This document shows positions 39,460-48,198 of a stretch of 64,000 nucleotides of DNA, one piece after another. How positions within the stretch are numbered: position 1 is the first letter of the stretch; the number at the start of each line of letters is the position of its first letter. The DNA comes from an uncultured Porphyromonadaceae bacterium (GTDB taxonomy: Bacteria; Bacteroidota; Bacteroidia; Bacteroidales; UBA11471), in the NCBI GenBank assembly GCA_900547555.1, contig URHG01000002.1, positions 62,001 to 126,000 on the forward strand, in the 5' to 3' direction. Made by a program: the position numbers and the translations under genes. Below the pieces are notes generated by a model. The model did no database searches. It worked only from the letters and a program-made list of their open reading frames with translations, and was not told the origin of the DNA.

Positions 39460-39976
39460 ACGTATTTTGCGAGGTATAAAGAATCTCATGTTGATATTTT
39501 TATGCTGTGTGGTAGTAACTATATTGCTTTGTCTCGTGCGGTGCAATAGGGACGAGTATAACCATTTCGACCGAATGATGTTGGCTGGTTGGAATACCAG
39601 CGATACCATTGTCGACCTGTCCCGTCTCACCCCGTTTCAGTGGGACACGATGTATTATTATGAAAACGGTTGTTCGAAAGCGGTGATGGACTCGCTCGGT
39701 GTTATTGCCGAAGCCAGTATGCAAGATGTGATGGACTCGTTCGGTATTATGCAAGATGTGATCATCTTTAAGGACAAAAAAGGCCGGACCGTTTATTGGG
39801 ACAAGTGGATATATTCTTGGGAGAATTCTCACTATGGAAATGGAGGGTTTATAATCATACCCGATTTCAATTATTTGCGGGTCAGCAGCGACGATGCCCT
39901 TTTTAAGGTTCGTAAAAAAACGGATTGTACTATTCTGTTGGAGCATCTTCCACGCGAAAAAGTGCGACAGAATTAG
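39428..39976 (+). CDS. Membrane-anchored protein, possible immunity partner
   Basis: A 182-residue protein. Residues about 12-40 are a basic stretch then one membrane segment (MLIFLCCVVVTILLCLV), so most of the chain would be periplasmic. The periplasmic part has a small internal duplication: MDSLGVI and MDSFGIM, encoded by two near-repeats; ATGCAAGATGTGAT occurs at 39719 and again at 39749. No family is recognised. It overlaps the upstream DUF6973-like gene by 32 bp, which implies coupled translation and suggests the two act together. Immunity against the upstream protein is an inference from arrangement alone. Confidence 0.6.
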   Translation: MMRITILTLIKRILRGIKNLMLIFLCCVVVTILLCLVRCNRDEYNHFDRMMLAGWNTSDTIVDLSRLTPFQWDTMYYYENGCSKAVMDSLGVIAEASMQDVMDSFGIMQDVIIFKDKKGRTVYWDKWIYSWENSHYGNGGFIIIPDFNYLRVSSDDALFKVRKKTDCTILLEHLPREKVRQN

Positions 39977-40007
39977 AATTGTTTTTTCGATGGCTGACCT
40001 ACCGATG

Positions 40008-40047
40008 ATAATAACGGCTGTCTCCCTGAGGAGACAGCCGTTATTAT
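40008..40047. terminator. Bidirectional terminator, 18-bp perfect stem
   Basis: 18 bp of perfect pairing with a CTGA loop (40008-40025 with 40030-40047; core ACGGCTGTCTCC). It separates convergent transcription of the DUF6973 pair and the SulP gene. Confidence 0.85.
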
Positions 40048-40063
40048 TTATATTGAGGAGGGA

Positions 40064-41731
40064 TTATTGTTTTAACTTCTCGTTGAGTTCGACGAGGGCA
40101 TTGGCTTTTTCCACAGCTTTGGATATGTGGTCGTAAATGTTTTCGTTGCCGACGACTTGGTTCAGACCCGATTTCCGAAGGGTTTCCTGCACCGAAGGAT
40201 TGACTCCGGAGAGTATGACCCGAATGCCCTCGCGATGCGATGATTCCACGAGTATTTGCAAGTTGTGCAATCCGGTGGAGTCGATAAACGGCACTTTGCG
40301 CATGCGAATGATGCGCACGACCGGTTTGTCGCCCATTTCGCGCATCACTTCATCAAATTTTGTCGCGACACCGAAGAAGAACGGGCCGTTGATTTCATAT
40401 ACTTCCACGCCTTTGGCTATGTTCAATGTCTCGTGTTGGGTCATTTCCGTGCCTTGTGCGACATCGAGTTCGTCTCTCAGTACCGATACTTGTACGTTTT
40501 CGGAGACGCGGCGCAGGAAGAGCAGAACCGCCAGCAGCATTCCTATTTCTATGGCGATGGTGAGGTTGAAGACGACCGTGAGGATAAATGTCGTGGCGAG
40601 AATGGCAATGTCCGACTTGGGATTCCGCAGCAGAGAGCGTACAGTGCGCCAGCCGCTCATGTTGTAGGCGACGATGACGAGAACCCCGGCCAGACAAGCC
40701 ATAGGAACCAGTTCGATAAGCGGCATGAGCAGCAGAAAGATAGCGAGCAGTACCAATGCGTGGATAATGCCGGCGACCGGGGTGCGTCCGCCGTTGTTGA
40801 TATTGGTCATGGTGCGGGCGATAGCCCCCGTTACGGGAATTCCGCCGAAGAAAGGAACGACGATATTGGCCACACCCTGGCCTATCAGTTCGGTATTGGA
40901 GTTATGATGCTCGCTTATTGCACCGTCGGCGACGGTCGCCGAGAGCAACGACTCGATTGCGCACAGTATGGCGATGGTAAATGCCGGAGAGAGAAGTTGG
41001 TTGATGGTCTCCATATTGATATGGAGAGGTTGCGGGTCGGGTATTTCATTGCTGATGTTGAACCGGTCGCCGATGGTTTCTATGCCGGTTATGCCACCGA
41101 CTTCTTTCAGGAGGTAAGCTACGGCGGTCATGATGATGATAGCGACCAACGATCCCGGGATTTTACGGGATATTCTGGGCATGATGGCAATGATGAGAAT
41201 ACTTCCCACACCGATAAGGAGCGACATGGGGTTGATGGTGTCGAGGTGTCTGAAATAGACCGCCCATTGAGAGAGACAGTCTGCGGGGAGTTTGTCGACC
41301 GTAAGTCCGAGCAAGTCTTTGATTTGTGTCGTGAAAATGGTCAATGCGATACCGCTGGTGAAACCCACGACGATAGGATAAGGAATGAATTTGATGATTC
41401 CGCCCACCAGTAAGGCGCCCGCCATAGCTGTGGCGATAGCCAATCCTTCGAGCCCATAGCCTTGTATGATACCGAATACGATGACGATAAATGCCCCTGT
41501 CGGTCCGCCGATTTGCACCGAACTTCCACCCAGTGCCGATACGATGAACCCGCCGACAATGGCTGTGATAAGTCCTTTTTCCGGAGTTACTCCCGATGCT
41601 ATACCGAATGCGATGGCGAGAGGTAATGCCACAATTCCCACAATGATTCCGGCCATAAGGTCGGCGATGAATTTTTCGCGCGAATAGTGGCGCAAGCCTT
41701 CGAATAACTTAGGCTGAAAATCAATCTTCAT
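40064..41731 (-). CDS. SulP-family anion transporter with STAS domain
   Basis: A 555-residue inner-membrane protein of the SLC26/SulP family, transporting an inorganic anion such as sulfate or bicarbonate. About 12-14 membrane segments are followed by a cytosolic STAS domain from about 435. Diagnostic stretches are the N-terminal FIADLMAGIIVGIVALPLAIAFGIASG and GGSSVQIGGPTGAF; the STAS part carries PFIDSTGLHNL, where the Ser in DSTG matches the phospho-site of anti-sigma antagonists. The start at 41731 lies just downstream of its TACATTTG promoter; an upstream in-frame ATG would run into the neighbouring gene. Substrate cannot be told from sequence. Confidence 0.92.
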   Translation of the reverse strand: MKIDFQPKLFEGLRHYSREKFIADLMAGIIVGIVALPLAIAFGIASGVTPEKGLITAIVGGFIVSALGGSSVQIGGPTGAFIVIVFGIIQGYGLEGLAIATAMAGALLVGGIIKFIPYPIVVGFTSGIALTIFTTQIKDLLGLTVDKLPADCLSQWAVYFRHLDTINPMSLLIGVGSILIIAIMPRISRKIPGSLVAIIIMTAVAYLLKEVGGITGIETIGDRFNISNEIPDPQPLHINMETINQLLSPAFTIAILCAIESLLSATVADGAISEHHNSNTELIGQGVANIVVPFFGGIPVTGAIARTMTNINNGGRTPVAGIIHALVLLAIFLLLMPLIELVPMACLAGVLVIVAYNMSGWRTVRSLLRNPKSDIAILATTFILTVVFNLTIAIEIGMLLAVLLFLRRVSENVQVSVLRDELDVAQGTEMTQHETLNIAKGVEVYEINGPFFFGVATKFDEVMREMGDKPVVRIIRMRKVPFIDSTGLHNLQILVESSHREGIRVILSGVNPSVQETLRKSGLNQVVGNENIYDHISKAVEKANALVELNEKLKQ

Positions 41732-41757
41732 GATTACCTTAAAATTTTTTGAAGCCG

Positions 41758-41765
41758 CAAATGTA
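41758..41765 (-). promoter_or_regulatory. SulP promoter -7 element TACATTTG
   Basis: Minus-strand exact match, leader about 20 nt. Confidence 0.6.
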
Positions 41766-41862
41766 ACGCTTTTTTTAACAAAATGCGCTATATATGTAAA
41801 ATTTTGTGGATAGAGATTTGTTGTAAGAAAAAGATTTTCACAAGGTATGTCGTCTCCTGTTG

Positions 41863-43797
41863 TTAGCGGATATTTCGATTTCCTGTGATGGTAGGCTGGT
41901 TGGAATATATCGGCCCTTGTTCTTCTTCGGGAATTTCCTCGCTTTTCGTTTCCTTCGGCTTGTTCTTTATGATTTCGTAAGGTTTCTGTTCGGCGAGCGG
42001 TGTAGCGTAGACGTCCCACGACTGGTCTACGTCCCAATTGGCCCGCAAAGAGAGGTTGCCGGGATAATAAAATACTTCTTCGGGTTGCCGTTTTTCCTTA
42101 TAATTTCCAGTATCCCATACTCCGTTGTCGTTCTTGTCGATGCATAGTCTCATGTAATAAGTTCCCGGATTGACATAGCGGAAGAGTGCGGCTCCTTTTT
42201 TTACAGGTGTTTTATAGATCGGTTGGTCGGAGTTGTTGAGAAGCTCTACAAAAGCGTGGTCGGTTATGCCTATCGTCCGCACGAGAAGATTGGCGTATTC
42301 CTCGACTGCTCTTACCTTGAAGGTATGTTCCATTGTGTTGGTCGGGTTGCCGTAGATTCCCTCTACGGCCAGAGAGTCGAGCGTAAAACGGTACTCTCCG
42401 CCCGATACCCACTTGTTTTTCAGTCGGTAAGCCCGGGGTTTGTCGATTTCGGGCAGGAATGTGTAATCGTCGACTTTGACCCATAGGGTGTCGATTTTCC
42501 GTTCGAGCCGTACCGCTGCGGTATCGATGTGTCTTACCGGCTGGGCAAAAGTGTAGGCCGGGGAGGCGTATATGTCGACATTCGATCCGCTCCGGTTGTC
42601 TATCGCCATAAATTCGATGGGAGGCGGCAGTGTATCGTTATCTTTTTTCTTTCGTTTCCGGGTTTGTGTGTTTCGTTCGCGGAATACCCAGAACATCGTA
42701 TCGTTGTAGAGTGAAAGCTGTTGGGTGGAATCGGTACGGAGATATTCGGCGGCGATGTGCAGGGAGTCGATGTTGTATATGAACGAGTCGCGCAACCAGT
42801 AGGTAATGGTGTCGTTGGTTTTGCTTTTTTCGATAAGCGCCCAGTCTTTATCCGAAAAATTCAGAGGAGTGATGCGAGGTAGAGAGTCTTGGGCTGTGGA
42901 GAAATAAATCGTAATTCTGTGTCGGTCGGAGCGGTCGTATTTTTCGAAGTAACTGGCTTTGTAATTCTCGTTGAATGCCCGCAGAGTAATATCGTCGGGC
43001 ATATAGTGCGGTTGCAATGAGGTAATGATGGTGTCGACCGTAAGGCTGTCGATCCATAACGTATCGCTGTGCCATTCCATACTCACGGTGGGAGTGAATG
43101 CCGTGTCAAGGTATGCGAGATCTTCGGTGGCATTGTCGAAAAAATAATTCCGGTTACCGTCTTTCAAGGCGAAGACACGGTATGTTCCTGCGGCGATATT
43201 GCGTATGGTGAAGTGGCCGTATTCGTCGGAACGCCCCATGCGTAGAAAGGGCTGGGTGGTGAATGCCGTGTCGTCGAGATTGGAATAGATTCCCACCAGC
43301 ATGTTGCTTACCGGTTCGAGATTGGACGCATTGAGCAGTGTACCCGACATTTCGAGGGTGTCGATATGGTCGCCCGTCGAAAAATAAAAGCTGAAATCCT
43401 GCATTTTATTTTTCTCGTTGTTGTCGGCGATAGCGTCGCCGAAGTCGATCGTATAGGTCGTGTTGGGAATCAACGAATCGTTCAGCGTAATCGTTACGGT
43501 ACGACCCAGCGTCGACACTTGCGGCATCTGGGTTTGTGGGGGAGAGATGATGATTTTTTCGCTCGGATTTTCGACTTGAACGATTTCGTCAAATTCGAGA
43601 ACGATTTTATTTTTGTTGTAGTTGAGCGTTCCGGCCAGTGGCGTACTTTTTTTCAGTACCGGAGGCGTTTCGTCTTTGGGTCCCCCTCCGGGTCGACCCA
43701 TGTTGGCACAAGAGAAACACCACCCTCCAATGAAGACGATAAGGGCGATGGCAAGGCCTTTGGCCGGCCGGTTGTGAATATGACGGTTCGAACTCAT
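41863..43797 (-). CDS. Ig-like (Big_5) domain lipoprotein
   Basis: A 644-residue lipoprotein. The N-terminus has a hydrophobic signal and lipobox FSCA (Cys near 30), then ANMGRPGGGPKDETPPVLKKSTPLAG, a stretch I associate with a conserved Bacteroidota outer-membrane lipoprotein. Residues about 45-145 form an SbsA-type Ig-like domain (VLEFDEIVQVEN... ITLNDSLIPNTTYTIDFG). A carboxypeptidase-regulatory-like beta domain (YGHFTIRNIAAGTYRVFALKDGN) and further beta-rich regions follow. The C-terminus is acidic and Pro/Glu-rich. Role is unknown; a structural or assembly function at the cell surface is plausible. Confidence 0.85.
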   Translation of the reverse strand: MSSNRHIHNRPAKGLAIALIVFIGGWCFSCANMGRPGGGPKDETPPVLKKSTPLAGTLNYNKNKIVLEFDEIVQVENPSEKIIISPPQTQMPQVSTLGRTVTITLNDSLIPNTTYTIDFGDAIADNNEKNKMQDFSFYFSTGDHIDTLEMSGTLLNASNLEPVSNMLVGIYSNLDDTAFTTQPFLRMGRSDEYGHFTIRNIAAGTYRVFALKDGNRNYFFDNATEDLAYLDTAFTPTVSMEWHSDTLWIDSLTVDTIITSLQPHYMPDDITLRAFNENYKASYFEKYDRSDRHRITIYFSTAQDSLPRITPLNFSDKDWALIEKSKTNDTITYWLRDSFIYNIDSLHIAAEYLRTDSTQQLSLYNDTMFWVFRERNTQTRKRKKKDNDTLPPPIEFMAIDNRSGSNVDIYASPAYTFAQPVRHIDTAAVRLERKIDTLWVKVDDYTFLPEIDKPRAYRLKNKWVSGGEYRFTLDSLAVEGIYGNPTNTMEHTFKVRAVEEYANLLVRTIGITDHAFVELLNNSDQPIYKTPVKKGAALFRYVNPGTYYMRLCIDKNDNGVWDTGNYKEKRQPEEVFYYPGNLSLRANWDVDQSWDVYATPLAEQKPYEIIKNKPKETKSEEIPEEEQGPIYSNQPTITGNRNIR

Positions 43798-43814
43798 TTC
43801 CGGATAATCTCAGA

Positions 43815-43822
43815 CAAAGATA
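43815..43822 (-). promoter_or_regulatory. Promoter -7 element TATCTTTG
   Basis: Minus-strand exact match 18 bp before the ATG at 43797; a second near copy CATCTTTG lies at 43826-43833. Confidence 0.55.
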
Positions 43823-43927
43823 CGACAAAGATGCGGAAAAAGCGCTTTTGCCCTTGAAATATAACTTCTTTTTGACTTCGCAGATGACAAAAATTAGTAT
43901 TTTTGCAGCCGTAACCGAAAAAAGCCA

Positions 43928-43935
43928 TATATTTG
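43928..43935 (+). promoter_or_regulatory. secDF promoter -7 element TATATTTG
   Basis: Exact TAnnTTTG match with leader about 50 nt; another match TATTTTTG lies at 43898-43905. Confidence 0.6.
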
Positions 43936-43992
43936 CACCTTAAATCAAATTGCACAAATTAATTATCAAAAACATAAAAAGTAATAATCACA

Positions 43993-46917
43993 ATGCAAAA
44001 CAAAGGATTCATAAGGGTTTTAGCAGTTCTGCTTACTTTGGTATGCCTTTTCTACATTTCTTTCTCGTTTGTAACTCGTTACTATAACAAGAAAGCCGAA
44101 GAGATTTCCAATGGAGACCCTGTCGTTTACAAGAATTATTTAGATTCTATGGCAACCGAGAAGGTATATCTCGGTTATTACACCTTGAAACAGTGTAATG
44201 AAATGGAAATCGGTCTGGGTTTGGATTTGAAGGGCGGTATGAATGTAACGCTGCAAATTTCGGTTGCCGATGTGTTGAGATCGCTTTCCAACAATAATCC
44301 CGATGCCAAATTCAATGCGGCCCTCAACGCTGCGACGGCCAATCAAGCCGATAACTCTGACTTTTTGGCAATTTTTGTAGATGAATACAAAAAATTGGAT
44401 CCGAATATCCGATTGGCATCGATTTTCAGTACCTATCAGTTGAAAGAAAAAATCGCTCCGAGTGCTACCAATGACCAGGTCGTTGCCGTTTTGCGTGAGG
44501 AACTGAACAGTGCCATCGACAATTCTTTCAATGTATTGCGTACCCGTATCGACCGTTTCGGAGTGGTTGCTCCCAATATCCAACGTCTCGAAAAAGACGG
44601 TCGTATCCTTGTGGAACTTCCCGGTGTGAAAGAGCCCGAACGTGTGCGTAAACTTCTGCAAGGTAGTGCCAATCTCGAATTTTGGGAAACCTATAATTTG
44701 AATGAGATTTATTCCCGTTTGGTTGCAGCCAACGAGATGATTGCCCGTATGGAAAACAACGGAAAACCCGTTGTGGCCGAGGAAAAAAGTGCGGGCGGTG
44801 ATCTTTCCGAATTGACTCAGGAAAGCGAAGAAGTTGAGCTGTGGAAACGCCAGAATCCTCTTTTCTCGCGTCTGCAACCCGCCCTTTCCCAGAACGGTCA
44901 ACCTATGGCTAATCCGGCTGTGGGTTATGCGCACTATCGCGATACGGCAGCTGTAAGTTCTTATCTTGCCATGCCCCAAGTACGCGAGATGCTTCCTACC
45001 AATCTGCGTTTCTGTTGGTCGGTAAAATCAATCGATGAGAAAGAACAATATTATCAGCTGGTAGCTTTGAAATCGAGTACCGGCGGCCGTCCTGCCCTGG
45101 AAGGCGATGTTATCAACGATGCACGTGAAGACTTCGACCCGTTGACGAATGCTCCTGTCGTAAGTATGTCGATGAATGCCGAGGGTACTAAAATCTGGGC
45201 TCAACTTACGCGTGAGAATATAGGTCGTTGCGTTGCTGTGGTTCTCGATGACCATGTTTATTCTTTCCCGGTTGTCAACACCGAGATTCCGAACGGTTCC
45301 TCGCAAATATCCGGCGGGTTCACTCCCGAAGAGGCCAAAGACTTGGCCAATGTGTTGAAGACCGGTAAAATGGCTGCCAGCGTGAAAATCGTACAAGAAG
45401 ATATCGTAGGCCCGTCGTTGGGACAAGAAGCTATCCGTAGCGGTGTCATTTCGTTTATTTTCGCTTTGGTATTGCTCATGATCTATATGATCGGTGTATA
45501 TGGTGTCGTTCCCGGATTGGTTGCTAATGCGGCACTTATTCTCAACTTGTTCTTTACGATGGGTATCTTGGCGTCGTTCCAGGCCGTGCTTACTCTCTCG
45601 GGTATTGCAGGTTTGGTTCTTTCTCTCGGAGTTGCCGTCGATGCCAATGTGCTGATTTATGAACGTTCCAAAGAGGAGTTACGTGCTGGTAAGAGTCTGA
45701 AAAATGCAATTGCCGATGGTTATAAAAATGCTTTCTCGGCTATCTTCGACTCCAACCTGACATCGGTTATCACCGGTATTATCCTTTTCTACTTCGGAAC
45801 CGGTCCTATCAAAGGTTTTGCCACGACGTTGCTTATCGGTATCGTCTGCTCATTCTTTACTGCCGTGTTCCTGACCCGCCTTTTCTATGAAAAAGGATTG
45901 GAAAAGAATTGGTTCAAACATCTCTCTTTCACCACCCCGATGACCCGCAATTTGCTGATAAATCCCGAAATCAATTTCCTCGGGGCGCGTAAGAAGGGAT
46001 ATATCATCTGTTTGGTACTGGTTATCATCGGCGGTGTATCGTTCGGTTTGAGAGGATTGAACAAAGGTATCGATTTCTCGGGCGGACGCAACTATATCGT
46101 GCGTTTCGATAAGTCTGTGAATACTCAAGAAATAGCCGATTTGCTCAAACCCGAATTCGGTGAAAATATTCCTACCGTCATCACGATCGGCGGCGATAAC
46201 CAAGTACGTATCTCGACCAACTATCGTATCGAGGAATCGGACGATGCTATCGATAAGGAAATTCTGACGATGATTTACAAAGGTCTCAAAGACGAAGTGG
46301 GAGGTAAATCCCAAGAAGCATTTGAAACCGAGAATGTGATGAGTATTCAGAAAGTAGGTCCGAGTATTGCCGAGGACATTACCATCGGGGCTATATGGGC
46401 GGTTATCATTTCGCTTATTGCCATTGCTCTTTATATTCTGTTGCGTTTCCGGGATTTGGCTTTCAGCGTCGGAACGCTTGTATCATTGGCATTCGATACG
46501 TTGATTATCTTGTCGGTTTACTCGATTTTCAACGGTTTGTTGCCGTTCTCGATGGAAATCGACCAGACATTCATCGCGGCAATTCTTACCAATATCGGTT
46601 ATTCGGTAAATGATAAAGTGGTGGTATTCGACCGTGTGCGTGAAGTGATCGGTCTCTATCCCAAGCGGGATCGCGGTTTGGTTATCAATGATGCCCTCAA
46701 CAGTACGTTGTCGAGAACAATCAGTACGTCGTTGAGTACCGCCCTCGTACTGCTCAGTATCTTTATCTTGGGTGGTGATACGATCCGCAGTTTCTCTTTC
46801 GCTATGTTGCTGGGTGTGATAACGGGTACATTCTCTACCCTCTTCGTTGCCGTTCCTATCGCATACGAAATGATGAAAAAGAAATTTGCCAGACTCATGG
46901 CAAACGAAGCTGCTTAG
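43993..46917 (+). CDS. secDF: SecDF fusion protein translocase subunit
   Basis: A 974-residue inner-membrane protein combining SecD and SecF in one chain, the Bacteroidota form. It uses the proton motive force to pull secreted proteins through SecYEG. The SecD part has one N-terminal membrane segment, the LGLDLKGGMNVTL start of the periplasmic domain, then an RND-type block (GVAVDANVLIYERSKEE). The SecF part begins about residue 650 with its own periplasmic head (GLNKGIDFSGG) and repeats the core with the motif GYSVNDKVVVFDRVRE. Compared with E. coli SecD the SecD periplasmic region carries an insertion (about residues 250-280). It is transcribed alone. Confidence 0.96.
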   Translation: MQNKGFIRVLAVLLTLVCLFYISFSFVTRYYNKKAEEISNGDPVVYKNYLDSMATEKVYLGYYTLKQCNEMEIGLGLDLKGGMNVTLQISVADVLRSLSNNNPDAKFNAALNAATANQADNSDFLAIFVDEYKKLDPNIRLASIFSTYQLKEKIAPSATNDQVVAVLREELNSAIDNSFNVLRTRIDRFGVVAPNIQRLEKDGRILVELPGVKEPERVRKLLQGSANLEFWETYNLNEIYSRLVAANEMIARMENNGKPVVAEEKSAGGDLSELTQESEEVELWKRQNPLFSRLQPALSQNGQPMANPAVGYAHYRDTAAVSSYLAMPQVREMLPTNLRFCWSVKSIDEKEQYYQLVALKSSTGGRPALEGDVINDAREDFDPLTNAPVVSMSMNAEGTKIWAQLTRENIGRCVAVVLDDHVYSFPVVNTEIPNGSSQISGGFTPEEAKDLANVLKTGKMAASVKIVQEDIVGPSLGQEAIRSGVISFIFALVLLMIYMIGVYGVVPGLVANAALILNLFFTMGILASFQAVLTLSGIAGLVLSLGVAVDANVLIYERSKEELRAGKSLKNAIADGYKNAFSAIFDSNLTSVITGIILFYFGTGPIKGFATTLLIGIVCSFFTAVFLTRLFYEKGLEKNWFKHLSFTTPMTRNLLINPEINFLGARKKGYIICLVLVIIGGVSFGLRGLNKGIDFSGGRNYIVRFDKSVNTQEIADLLKPEFGENIPTVITIGGDNQVRISTNYRIEESDDAIDKEILTMIYKGLKDEVGGKSQEAFETENVMSIQKVGPSIAEDITIGAIWAVIISLIAIALYILLRFRDLAFSVGTLVSLAFDTLIILSVYSIFNGLLPFSMEIDQTFIAAILTNIGYSVNDKVVVFDRVREVIGLYPKRDRGLVINDALNSTLSRTISTSLSTALVLLSIFILGGDTIRSFSFAMLLGVITGTFSTLFVAVPIAYEMMKKKFARLMANEAA

Positions 46918-46942
46918 TCGGATCGTTTCTTTCGTATAGATG

Positions 46943-46978
46943 AAAGTTCCCCGGAAAACTTCCGGGGAACTTTTTTTA
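46943..46978 (+). terminator. secDF intrinsic terminator
   Basis: AAAGTTCCCCGGAA/TTCCGGGGAACTTT (46943-46956 with 46960-46973), 3-nt loop, T-run after. Confidence 0.92.
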
Positions 46979-47071
46979 TTATCGGAGAAAAAGTAACGTC
47001 GGAAATGAGATAGATAATATCATGTCCCCGATAAGGAAATAGCGTTAAATTTATGGCGATTAAACAATTCA

Positions 47072-47079
47072 TATTTTTG
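47072..47079 (+). promoter_or_regulatory. Promoter -7 element TATTTTTG
   Basis: TAnnTTTG match; predicted transcript start near 47086 argues for a downstream start codon in the next gene. Confidence 0.5.
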
Positions 47080-47101
47080 TAGAATGGTAATGAGTAAAAA
47101 G

Positions 47102-47683
47102 ATGAAAAAGATTTTTCTTTTGTTCGCGAGCGCTTTTTTTATCATTTCGGCCGAGGCGCAGAAAGGATCCAGCCAATTTGCCTTATTTGCGGGCTATAAA
47201 CATTTTCCTGAGATGTGGGTAGGGAAAGGGTATAATATAGGCGTGGAGTATAAATATTACGTACATAACCGTTTCTTTGCTGTCGCTAATTTTCATGCCG
47301 GCGTAAACAATGCGTCAAAGTTTGTCGAATATGAATTTTCAGGGAATATGTTGGGTTATAGAGTAGGTAATAGTACGCACGATTATATGATCGGTCTCGG
47401 TTTGGGAGGAGATTTGTTGCAGATCGGCCGTCATAAGATATACATACAAGGAACGGTCGGTTTGGGTACTTCGGAGATGTCTAAGGACGGTGTATCGGGG
47501 GCTCCCGGCAAAGAAATCATTCGTACTCACGTCGAGTCGGCTACACGTTTTGCCATTTCAGCTTCGGCCGGTTACGATTATCGCATTTGTAGCTGGTTGG
47601 CAGTTGGCGTGAATTATACAGGTTGGCAGATCGGATATGAGTATAAAAATTCTGCAAATGCCAAAGTGAGTCTTCTCTTTTGA
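47102..47683 (+). CDS. Small outer-membrane beta-barrel protein
   Basis: A 193-residue exported protein: signal peptide (MKKIFLLFASAFFIISAEA), then alternating amphipathic strands with aromatic girdles (FALFAGYKHF, YNIGVEYKYYV, FFAVANFHAGV, HDYMIGLGLGGDL, KIYIQGTVGLG, RFAISASAGYDYRI, VGVNYTGWQIGYEY) and a C-terminal hydrophobic strand ending in Phe (KVSLLF). This is the layout of an eight-stranded OmpA/OmpW-like barrel. Function is unknown. Three in-frame ATGs exist (47084, 47090, 47102); the first coincides with the predicted transcript start, so 47102 is taken. Single-gene unit. Confidence 0.8.
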   Translation: MKKIFLLFASAFFIISAEAQKGSSQFALFAGYKHFPEMWVGKGYNIGVEYKYYVHNRFFAVANFHAGVNNASKFVEYEFSGNMLGYRVGNSTHDYMIGLGLGGDLLQIGRHKIYIQGTVGLGTSEMSKDGVSGAPGKEIIRTHVESATRFAISASAGYDYRICSWLAVGVNYTGWQIGYEYKNSANAKVSLLF

Positions 47684-47696
47684 GATATTTATTCCG

Positions 47697-47731
47697 AAAA
47701 CGGGGCCTGCAATTGTCGCAGGCCCCGTTTT
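47697..47731. terminator. Bidirectional intrinsic terminator
   Basis: AAAACGGGGCCTGC/GCAGGCCCCGTTTT around a 7-nt loop (47697-47731), serving the barrel gene and the yqaA end of the minus-strand operon. Confidence 0.9.
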
Positions 47732-47748
47732 ATTTAAAAGATACCGGA

Positions 47749-48198
47749 TCAGACGATCCATTCCACACCGATGGCGATGAGATAGTAACGTACTCCTTTT
47801 CCGACTAACATCGATAGAGCGACACCCCAGAGATTGGCACGCATGAGTCCCAAAGCAACGACGATAGCATCTCCCACGCCGGGAACAAAGGCGAAAAATC
47901 CCATGAGAGAGCCTTTCCCTTGCAGGAAACGTTGAGTCTTGTCGAGTTTTTCGTGAGAAAGTTTCAGGTATTTTTCAATCCATGCGGTTTTCCCCAAACG
48001 TCCGATATAATAACATGTTATTCCTCCCAGCCAATTACCGGCTGTGGCCGAGACGACACAACCCCACGTAGAGTAACCGGCAACCAATAATAGTCCTAAA
48101 ACGACTTCGGAGCTGAACGGTAAGATACTGCCGGCCAAGAATGCGGCGACAAAAAGTCCTGCATAACCCCATTCGCTCAGAGACGTCAAAAATTCCAT
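47749..48198 (-). CDS. YqaA-family (DedA/SNARE-associated) membrane protein
   Basis: A 149-residue protein with four membrane segments. The stretches LAGSILPFSSEVVLGLLLVAG, NWLGGITCYYIGRLG and GFFAFVPGVGDAIVVALGLM match the YqaA branch of the DedA-like superfamily, which lacks the full DedA length. The family is linked to membrane lipid flipping and envelope integrity in other bacteria; here nothing more can be said. It starts inside the end of the upstream gene (13-bp overlap) and is the last gene of the six-gene operon. In-frame upstream ATGs would extend into the previous coding region. Confidence 0.85.
   Translation of the reverse strand: MEFLTSLSEWGYAGLFVAAFLAGSILPFSSEVVLGLLLVAGYSTWGCVVSATAGNWLGGITCYYIGRLGKTAWIEKYLKLSHEKLDKTQRFLQGKGSLMGFFAFVPGVGDAIVVALGLMRANLWGVALSMLVGKGVRYYLIAIGVEWIV

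Noticed and set aside
40064..42037. Longer SulP start at 42037 (102 extra codons)
   Set aside because: It would overlap the Ig-like gene end by 175 bp and span the promoter at 41758-41765; the extension has no family resemblance.
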